A stretch of 64,000 bases of DNA, from the NCBI RefSeq assembly GCF_030930995.1, contig NZ_CP133217.1, positions 2,966,001-3,030,000 of the forward strand. The letters run 5' to 3'. Below are positions 34,196-41,155 of the stretch, one piece after another (position 1 is the first letter of the stretch; each line of letters starts with the position of its first letter). The DNA comes from Thiothrix subterranea (lineage in GTDB: Bacteria; Pseudomonadota; Gammaproteobacteria; Thiotrichales; Thiotrichaceae). The notes beneath the pieces are model-generated. The model had not been told where the DNA came from. It saw only the letters and a list, made by a program, of their open reading frames with translations, and made no database searches. Position numbers and translations under genes: made by a program.

Positions 34196-34824
34196 GCCTG
34201 CGCTTCCTCTTGCTGGGCAATATCCCAGATCAAGTGCTCATCTAATGTGCGAGCAGCAAACATGGTTAACACCACCACCGCCGCAAACGACAAACTGCCC
34301 AGATTTGCATCAACCCGTGCCAAATTTCCAAATTGTACCAATCCGGTCAAAATCGCAATCACAAACACATCCACCATAGACCAACGCCCCACGTATTCGG
34401 TGATGCGATACAAACGCATCCGATCATATTGCCGCCAACGTGAACGCCGTTGAATGCTGATCAACAAAAAACTCAAGGTAAACAATTTCAATAAAGGCAC
34501 GACAATACTCGCCACAAACACAATCAATGCCAGCGGCCACTGCCCCGCTTCCAGCAAATGATACACCCCGGTAATAATGGTGTCAGGCTGCCCTGCTCCC
34601 AACATATACACGCTCATAATCGGCAACAAATTGGCTGGAATATACAGAATCGCAGCAGCAATCAACAATGCCCAAGTCACTTCCACGCTCGTAGACTGCT
34701 GTGCTAATTTCACCCGCGCCCCACAACGCGGGCAATGCATGACCTCAAAACGCTTTAATTGCGTGGGCGCATGACTCAAACAACCACAGACGCGGCATTG
34801 CAACAACGCCTTGTGCTTAATCAT
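34192..34824 (-). CDS. pqiA: PqiA-type membrane protein, second copy
   Basis: A 210-residue protein with an N-terminal zinc ribbon (CRVCGCL ... CPRCGARV) and four predicted membrane helices. It corresponds to the C-terminal half of E. coli PqiA, which has two such units in one chain; here the halves are separate genes. The 8-base overlap with the upstream copy and 4-base overlap with pqiB imply tight coupling. Confidence 0.85.
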   Translation of the reverse strand: MIKHKALLQCRVCGCLSHAPTQLKRFEVMHCPRCGARVKLAQQSTSVEVTWALLIAAAILYIPANLLPIMSVYMLGAGQPDTIITGVYHLLEAGQWPLALIVFVASIVVPLLKLFTLSFLLISIQRRSRWRQYDRMRLYRITEYVGRWSMVDVFVIAILTGLVQFGNLARVDANLGSLSFAAVVVLTMFAARTLDEHLIWDIAQQEEAQA

Positions 34825-35434
34825 TATTTTTCTCCAACGCTCGCCATACGCTGAAAGGATCCAATAATGCGGTGGCGGCGGTCATCGTCAGAATCAGCCC
34901 TGCAAATGACCAGAAAGCAGCCCCCACAATTAAAGTCGCTAAATCGCCTAGTTTTACCACCGCGACCAGCACCCCCAACATAAAGACTTCCAACATTCCC
35001 CACGGTTTGAATTCACGCATCCAGCGGAATAAAAAAATCGCCATACTTGGCTCCCAACGGTAGCGAATCGTTAAGACCACCATCAATAACGTCAGCAATT
35101 CAAAAACGGGAAATACGATAATATTGAGGACAATCAACCCTGCCACGACAGGGTAGCCTTGATCCCAAAATGCCAGACTCGCCCCCAGCAAATGCAATTC
35201 CTGCTCCGCCCCTTGCGCACGCAAGCCCAATAGCGGAAACACATTGGTCAATACAAACAACGTCAAACCAGCCAAGGTCAATGCCAGCACTGAATCCAAC
35301 ATACCGGGGCGATTGCGGTATAACACAGCACCACAACGGCTGCAATTGGCGGTTTTACCGGGCGCAATCGCGTGATAACGGTGTAATTGACCGCATTCTT
35401 GGCAAGCAATGGACTCGACTTCCGGCATTATCAT
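34817..35434 (-). CDS. pqiA: PqiA-type membrane protein, first copy
   Basis: About 205 residues with a zinc ribbon (CQECGQL ... CSRCGAVL) and four membrane helices, corresponding to the N-terminal half of PqiA. The start is uncertain: ATG 35434 (or 35428) suits the domain, while the ATG at 35488 would add a non-conserved tail overlapping the ATP-grasp gene. It lies 34 bases after that gene on the same strand, so the graspetide genes and pqi may share a transcript. Confidence 0.8.
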   Translation of the reverse strand: MIMPEVESIACQECGQLHRYHAIAPGKTANCSRCGAVLYRNRPGMLDSVLALTLAGLTLFVLTNVFPLLGLRAQGAEQELHLLGASLAFWDQGYPVVAGLIVLNIIVFPVFELLTLLMVVLTIRYRWEPSMAIFLFRWMREFKPWGMLEVFMLGVLVAVVKLGDLATLIVGAAFWSFAGLILTMTAATALLDPFSVWRALEKNND

Positions 35435-35468
35435 TAACAATCGGCATAAAAAATCTTGCCTGATTATA

Positions 35469-36359
35469 TCATTCTTGCAATAGCCCAAGATACGTTAGCA
35501 AAGCATCGCTCAATGCACCGGCGGCGACCTGATCAAATCCTGCAAACATTGGGTTAGTATTGATCTCCAAAAACTGCCACTCCCCCGTATGCGGGTCAGT
35601 TTTGAAATCAGCCGCTGCGAAATCCAGCCCTAAATGATCCGACAAGCACGCCAGTTTTTCCACCAAATCACCCGGCACATCCACCACCTGCATCCGAGTA
35701 GCGGACGCTGAACGGTAATCCAATGCTTCCGCCTGAATCAGAAAGCCAAACCAAGCGTTACCAATACGAAATACCCGCAATTCCGGCGAAGCTAAACGCC
35801 GTTGCACAATCTGCGGGTAAGCCAGTATGTTATTACCCGTGATTTCATGCGCTGCCAACGGGGTACAGTAAGCGCCGCCCGTCACGGGTTTAGCCACCCA
35901 CTCCCCGTGTTCATGCAACTGCGCCAGCGCGAAAAGGTCGTTGCTGACATACGTATCAGCAACGTTAAACCCCATGCTCAACGCCAAGCGCAACATATAG
36001 GGCTTATTAACCCCGCCACACGGCAGGAACCGCCGATTACACAACGCAATATCCGGCGAACTTAATAGCCAGCCGGATACGCTAACAAACCATTCACGCG
36101 CTGCTGAATTATCTTGCGCATTGTTGCTCTTCAGGTAAGCAAACACATCCTGTCGGATAAATGCTGCCGATACTGCGACTTCCTTGTCGTCATCCAGCAA
36201 ACGGTTGCGGTGAATATCCCAATGCAAACGCGGCGAACCCGATTGCCCTGTGAGCAAACAATGCACGGGAATATCATGCAATGCCGCCCGTTTCAGCAGA
36301 CGTACCAATTGAGGGTCAGTGTCACCGCCTGCCAATAGCAATCGGGGCTTTATTGTCAT
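35469..36359 (-). CDS. ATP-grasp ligase, probable graspetide synthetase
   Basis: A 296-residue ATP-grasp enzyme of the MvdD/RimK-like type. Visible are the nucleotide-binding lysine segment WVAKPVTGGAYCTPL, the ELRVFRIG strand, the metal-binding AAADFKTD and FLEINTNPMFAGFD. The size and the FLEIN...MFAGFD ending resemble peptide ligases that form omega-ester or amide rings in precursor peptides. The gene directly upstream, 12 bases away, encodes a protein ending in two TTxxxxEE cores, the plesiocin-type substrate motif; this is the main evidence for the assignment. It probably links Thr hydroxyls to Glu carboxylates (inference). Confidence 0.75.
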   Translation of the reverse strand: MTIKPRLLLAGGDTDPQLVRLLKRAALHDIPVHCLLTGQSGSPRLHWDIHRNRLLDDDKEVAVSAAFIRQDVFAYLKSNNAQDNSAAREWFVSVSGWLLSSPDIALCNRRFLPCGGVNKPYMLRLALSMGFNVADTYVSNDLFALAQLHEHGEWVAKPVTGGAYCTPLAAHEITGNNILAYPQIVQRRLASPELRVFRIGNAWFGFLIQAEALDYRSASATRMQVVDVPGDLVEKLACLSDHLGLDFAAADFKTDPHTGEWQFLEINTNPMFAGFDQVAAGALSDALLTYLGLLQE

Positions 36360-36371
36360 GGTTGAATCACC

Positions 36372-37355
36372 TTATTTGTAATCGTGATGCCCACCGTCTT
36401 CTTCGCCAATTGCCAATGTGGTCACAATCGGGGCATCCACTGGCGGCAAACCACCGTCTTCCTCACCCAGTGCTAAAGTTGTGAATTGCGGTTCTGGCTG
36501 AAAATTGCTAATGGTGTAGCCCATTTCCTCGTCGGCTATTTGGAAGCTTTGATCAATATAAATCGACGTTGGCAAACCGTACTGCTTGTCGTAGCTGACA
36601 TCAACCTTAGCCGCACCGCTCTTGATACCCTGCTCCACCAAATTAAACAAACCATCCGCATTCAAATTGTAAATAGACTGCTTATTTGTTTGGCGGTCAT
36701 CAGGGAGCAACTCACCGGTATCCGCATAAGTAGCCGACTTCACGCTCCCGTCACGTACTTCAATATTAATCGGGCGGATAGCATCACCCCGACAGAAGCA
36801 ATTGCGCTGCAAGGTAAACGAATAATCGTCAATATCCAGCGAATCCCACTTTTTACGGTTCGCGTCCAACTGTTGTTGCGCGTCTGAGCCTGTGGAACCA
36901 CCCGCATTAATCGCTTTCACATCCCGTGCGGTCAATTTCTGCCGCGAAATTTCCCCACCGGTAATACCGCCGGAAATGACCAAGGTATCGCCCGCACTGA
37001 GCTTGCCATCCTTTTTACTATCCAGCACTTCGTAACTCAACGCGCCTTTAATATCGAAACGTTCGCGCACCGCTTTATCTTGCTGCCGCGTCAATTGCAG
37101 CGGTTTAGGTTGCGGCCTGGGTGGCTCAGTCGTGGGCAATTTATCACCAATTACCTGAATCAACTGCATAATGAGCTTAATTAGGGCTTCATTATCGCCT
37201 TTTCCAAATGTGTTGTTGCCTGACTTGCTTTGAATGGCTTTCACCGCATCGCCAAGCACGCTAGTAGCAGTCGCCAGCGTCTGGGCTGAACTGCTGCTGC
37301 TTTGATTAGCGGCCTGCGTCGGCTTGATGCCACTGCTCTGTGTTATCCCTGTCAT
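36372..37355 (-). CDS. Large graspetide precursor with DUF6174 domain and two TTxxxxEE cores
   Basis: A 327-residue protein whose tail carries TTLALGEEDGG (residues 292-302) and TTLAIGEEDGG (312-322), exactly 20 residues apart. Both match the TTxxxxEE core repeat of plesiocin-class graspetides. The remainder is far longer than a usual leader: a Ser/Gln-rich start, an EF-hand-like loop (DSKKDGKLSAGD, about 117-128), and a DUF6174-like domain (about 165-285) with NCFCRGD and YGLPTSIYID. No signal peptide is evident. GGAGGA 8 bases before ATG 37355 fixes the start; the frame further upstream is discarded. The adjacent ATP-grasp gene is the predicted modifying enzyme. Confidence 0.75.
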   Translation of the reverse strand: MTGITQSSGIKPTQAANQSSSSSAQTLATATSVLGDAVKAIQSKSGNNTFGKGDNEALIKLIMQLIQVIGDKLPTTEPPRPQPKPLQLTRQQDKAVRERFDIKGALSYEVLDSKKDGKLSAGDTLVISGGITGGEISRQKLTARDVKAINAGGSTGSDAQQQLDANRKKWDSLDIDDYSFTLQRNCFCRGDAIRPINIEVRDGSVKSATYADTGELLPDDRQTNKQSIYNLNADGLFNLVEQGIKSGAAKVDVSYDKQYGLPTSIYIDQSFQIADEEMGYTISNFQPEPQFTTLALGEEDGGLPPVDAPIVTTLAIGEEDGGHHDYK

Positions 37356-37560
37356 CGTGAATCCTCCAGTGTTAGGGTATATGCCCAATTTAGCATGTCT
37401 CATTCTTCGCGCTTGGACGGCCAGTACCGATTATCTTCAGACGGGCAGACATTTTTCTCTTATGAGCGGCAAGGCTAAGCGCTACACTTGAACCCATCGC
37501 CAATATGCTTTACAACACAACCTACTCGTCAATTTCGCCTTAATCGCTTTTGGAGGACAC
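37356..37560. promoter_or_regulatory. Divergent promoter region between precursor and helical-repeat gene
   Basis: A 205-bp non-coding stretch separating the minus-strand graspetide genes from the plus-strand operon that starts at 37561. Both starts have good ribosome sites (GGAGGA each). No clear operator palindrome was found. Confidence 0.4.
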
Positions 37561-39738
37561 ATGGCAACCCGCGAAGAACTCAGCGCACAAGCATCCGCCT
37601 GCAACGATGCAGAATCCTACGCCGCCCTTGCTAAACAAGCCGCAGCCGAACCCGCCGACCTAGACTACGCCAAAGAATTGCTGGCAAAAGGCGAATCCAA
37701 CTGCTCCTTCCCCGCGCATTACGTCGCCGTTGCAGAAGGCTATGTGGCAGTTGGTGATAACGACAAAGCCGCTGCTTTGTACGACGAAGCTGCCGATGGC
37801 TGCTTTGATGCCAAAGAAAAAGCCGAAACCGGTTACAGCATTGCCAAATTCCTCGGCAACCGCGACAAAGGTCGTGCATTGTTGGAAGAAGCCATCAGCG
37901 AAACCACCAATACCACCGAATTACTGTCTTACGCCGGTTACGTGCAAGACGCGCTGCAAGATAACGCGCTTGCCAACAAACTGTTCAGCAAAGTCACTGC
38001 CAACTGCAAAAGCATTGCCGACTACCAGAAACTGGCAAGCGACATTAAAAACAGCGGCAACCCTACCACCGCGCTGATGGTCTTCAAAAAAGCTGCACCT
38101 TCCAGCAGCGAAACTGCCGATGTGGTGAGCTTCGCCAAGGGTTTGAAAGACCTGTTCGGCGATGACAAAGAAGTTGCCGCAACGCTTGCCGATGCCGAAA
38201 GCAACTGCATGTTCCCGGCGCAATTCGTCACACTCGCAGGCGGTTTCATGAACCTGCTGGGTGATAAAGACAAAGCCGAAGACTTGTTGGAACAAGGTAA
38301 AAACTTCGCCATGAGCGGTGAAGAAAACCTCGATCTGGCAACCGGTTACGCCAGCTTGCTGAACGATCAAGCCACCGCTAAAGATATGTACGGTGTTGCC
38401 CTGAACGAATTCAGCGGCAAAGAAGACCTGCTGAAACTCGCCAGTGCCGTTGCCGCCAACATGGATGACAAAACCATCGCGGGCAAAGCTTACGACAAAC
38501 TCGCCAGCAAACTCAGCACCCCTACCGATTTAGCAATGTTGGCAAAAGCCGTCAACGATAACCTCGGTGACAAAGACCGCGTTGCCAGCATTTACGCTGC
38601 TGCGGAAAGCAAAGCCACTAACGCTGCCGCCTTGGTATCACTCGCAGGCGAAGTCAACGCCAACCTGCAAGACCCTGCCAAAACCAACGCGCTGTACGCC
38701 AAAGCGGTTGACGCTTGCAAAGTTTACACTGACGCAACCAGCATCCTCGAAGCATTGGCGAAAAACCCAGCCGATGCCGCACTTGCCGCGACCTCCCTGC
38801 AAAAAGCCTTGGAACTGACCGAAACCAACGCACAAGTGTTAGACGTAGCGCAACGCGCACAAAAACTGACGCCGGGCGACAATACCGTGGTCATTCAGGC
38901 TCTCGACAAAGCCGAAGCTAACGTCAGTTCCCTCGATGAAATGCGCAAACTCGCCAATGCCTCCAAGCAATTGCTGGCGGATGATGCCGAGCGCAACGAC
39001 CGCATCAGCGGGAAGCTGGCAAAGCGTGAAGCCAGCCAAGCGCGTTACACCGAATTCCAAAATCAGGAAAAAACCCTGACGCGCCCCAACCAGTTCATTG
39101 CACTGGCAGGTGCAGTGGTCGAAGAACTGGAAGACACCTCCTACGCCAGCCAATTGCTGACCACGGCGGAAGAAAAGATGCAGGAAGCCGGTACATTCAG
39201 CTTTGCGGCTTACCAGCCACTGATCGTTTCCGTCGGCAATCTGGTGAAAGACAAAGCATGGTTAGCCCGTTTGCTCGACTTAGCCGCTAACAACAGCAAT
39301 ACCTTTGCCCAAGTGCGCAACCTCGGCGAAACCGTCAGCAAGCAACTCAGCGACACCGAGTTTGGTAAAACTTGGACGCAGCAATTCTACGCCGCGCAAC
39401 TGGAAAAGCTGGATGCCAGCAACGCCAGTACTTTCGAGTACAACAAGCTTGCCAAAGCGGTGAAAGAGCATTTGGATGACGATGCGCAAGCGCAAACCAT
39501 TCTGGACAAAGGCGAAGCCAAAGCTCAAAACCATTTCCACTTTGCTTACATGGCAGAACTGGCGCAAAAATGGGGCAATAGCAGCAAAGCCGAGAGCTTG
39601 TACGCCAAAGCCACCGCCGCGTGTCAGGATGCCAGCCAGCAACGTGAATTGGCGGATTTGATGCGTAAAGCGGGTGTGGTGAGCACACTGGCGCAAGCGG
39701 CAACGCCAAGTCAGGGTGGCAAAGGCACTTATTGGTAA
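37561..39738 (+). CDS. Large acidic helical-repeat (TPR-like) protein
   Basis: A 725-residue, acidic, almost entirely helical protein built from about 18-20 degenerate units of 35-40 residues. These recur as paired helices such as DKAAALYDEAADGC, DKAEDLLEQGKNFA, KTNALYAKAVDAC and SKAESLYAKATAAC. The arrangement resembles TPR/Sel1-like solenoids used as protein-interaction scaffolds. No signal peptide or catalytic motif. A GGAGGA site precedes the ATG. It is followed after 40 bases by the papain-like protease, so it may be a scaffold or substrate in that unit (inference). Confidence 0.65.
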   Translation: MATREELSAQASACNDAESYAALAKQAAAEPADLDYAKELLAKGESNCSFPAHYVAVAEGYVAVGDNDKAAALYDEAADGCFDAKEKAETGYSIAKFLGNRDKGRALLEEAISETTNTTELLSYAGYVQDALQDNALANKLFSKVTANCKSIADYQKLASDIKNSGNPTTALMVFKKAAPSSSETADVVSFAKGLKDLFGDDKEVAATLADAESNCMFPAQFVTLAGGFMNLLGDKDKAEDLLEQGKNFAMSGEENLDLATGYASLLNDQATAKDMYGVALNEFSGKEDLLKLASAVAANMDDKTIAGKAYDKLASKLSTPTDLAMLAKAVNDNLGDKDRVASIYAAAESKATNAAALVSLAGEVNANLQDPAKTNALYAKAVDACKVYTDATSILEALAKNPADAALAATSLQKALELTETNAQVLDVAQRAQKLTPGDNTVVIQALDKAEANVSSLDEMRKLANASKQLLADDAERNDRISGKLAKREASQARYTEFQNQEKTLTRPNQFIALAGAVVEELEDTSYASQLLTTAEEKMQEAGTFSFAAYQPLIVSVGNLVKDKAWLARLLDLAANNSNTFAQVRNLGETVSKQLSDTEFGKTWTQQFYAAQLEKLDASNASTFEYNKLAKAVKEHLDDDAQAQTILDKGEAKAQNHFHFAYMAELAQKWGNSSKAESLYAKATAACQDASQQRELADLMRKAGVVSTLAQAATPSQGGKGTYW

Positions 39739-39778
39739 GCGGCGTGATGAACACATCGTGCCATGAGGTATTGCACTC

Positions 39779-41155
39779 ATGAAACCCCGTAGCCATCAAG
39801 TTGGCGGCTGCCGGGTTGGGGCTGTCCCCACGGATGCCAAACGCCGTAAAATTGGCCGTTCTGCCGCGAAACCGTTGCCCGCTAAAGTTGACCTACGTCC
39901 GTATTTGACTGAGGTTGAGGAACAAGTGGGCAACAGTTGCGTGGCGAATGCGTGCGCAGGTGCGTATGAATACTTGGCTAAACGTCATTTGGGGGAATCC
40001 GCTGATGTCAGCCGCTTGTTTATTTATTACAACGCCCGTTATGAAGACGATGACATCGAGAATGACGACGGCACATCCATGCAATCGGCGATCGAGGGAT
40101 TAAAGAAGTACGGTGCGTGCCACGAAAATTTGTGGCCTAACGACACAGACTACATTACCGAAGAACCGGCGGCGGAAGCTTATGAACACGCCGCCAATTT
40201 CAAAATTGCCGAAGCTGAATACGTCGAAACGGATTTGGATTTGTATCGCCACACCTTGGCAGAAGGCTACCCCATTGCGTTTTGCTTGAACACCTTCTCT
40301 TCGTTTGATGAAGCAACCGACAACCGTGGGCGCGTCCCTTTACCAAAAAAGACCGAGCAGGTACGCGAAGAACACGGCTGGCACGCCATGCTTTGTGTTG
40401 GCTATTTAGACAAAGATAAGATGTTCATCGTGCGTAATTCTTGGGGCAATGAATGGGGCGACAATGGCTATTGCTACATTCCCTACAAATACGTGATTCA
40501 CGCTGAACTCAACGGACATGATACTTGGGTCGTCAAAGCGGTTGAGGACTTGGATTTTAATGCTGACATTGAATCCGAAGATGACAGCTCTTACTTTGCG
40601 GAAGATGGCGCAATCCAACTGTTCGATTTCTATGTTGCCACGGATGCGGTTGAGGATTTCTCTACGGCATTGGAAGCATTGTGTGAACAATATGCCAATG
40701 AAGAAGCATTCTATTTCGACTACGAAGAAAGCGAAGAAGATGGCATCACTTACGCCATTATCAGCAACTTCGACATCTCGTTGGATGACCCTGAAACGTT
40801 CTTGGAAGCGCTGGATACGTTGTGCAACGAATGGGCAGACGCTGAAAATTACGCTTTCAGCATAGAAGGTTACGACGATGATGATAGCGAAGCCGCTGCC
40901 GCACTGACTTTAAGTGATTTCTATATCTACACCGACAACGTTGAAACCGTCGCCGCAAAAATTGAAAAATTATGCGCCAAACACACGACTGACGATGATT
41001 ACACGCTTGAATGGGAAGAGAGCGAGGATGAAAACGGTGCTTACCTTGGATTTTCAACCTTTGAAATCACACCAGATGATGAAGAAGCATTTTTAGCCGC
41101 ACTGGAAACACTTTGCGAAAAACTATCCAACGATAACGGTTATAACTGGGAATAA
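39779..41155 (+). CDS. Papain-like (C1 family) cysteine protease with acidic C-terminal repeats
   Basis: A 458-residue protein. Residues 37-255 are a papain fold with an intact catalytic set: Gln49 and Cys54 in QVGNSCVANAC, His202 in HGWHAMLCVGY, Asn220 in VRNSWGNEWGDNGY. There is no signal peptide, so it is likely cytoplasmic, and no classic long propeptide. Residues 285-458 hold four acidic half-repeats with the pattern F-D/E-I-x2-DD-x-E-x-F-x2-ALE-x-LCE. The stop overlaps the start of the next gene by one base (TAATG), coupling the protease to the helicase. Its targets are unknown; the nearby graspetide precursor is one candidate (inference). Confidence 0.8.
   Translation: MKPRSHQVGGCRVGAVPTDAKRRKIGRSAAKPLPAKVDLRPYLTEVEEQVGNSCVANACAGAYEYLAKRHLGESADVSRLFIYYNARYEDDDIENDDGTSMQSAIEGLKKYGACHENLWPNDTDYITEEPAAEAYEHAANFKIAEAEYVETDLDLYRHTLAEGYPIAFCLNTFSSFDEATDNRGRVPLPKKTEQVREEHGWHAMLCVGYLDKDKMFIVRNSWGNEWGDNGYCYIPYKYVIHAELNGHDTWVVKAVEDLDFNADIESEDDSSYFAEDGAIQLFDFYVATDAVEDFSTALEALCEQYANEEAFYFDYEESEEDGITYAIISNFDISLDDPETFLEALDTLCNEWADAENYAFSIEGYDDDDSEAAAALTLSDFYIYTDNVETVAAKIEKLCAKHTTDDDYTLEWEESEDENGAYLGFSTFEITPDDEEAFLAALETLCEKLSNDNGYNWE

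Noticed and set aside
37561-39738. Repeat-rich DNA as a CRISPR or satellite array
   Set aside because: Repetition is at the protein level (helical repeats) and degenerate; no constant repeat-spacer structure.
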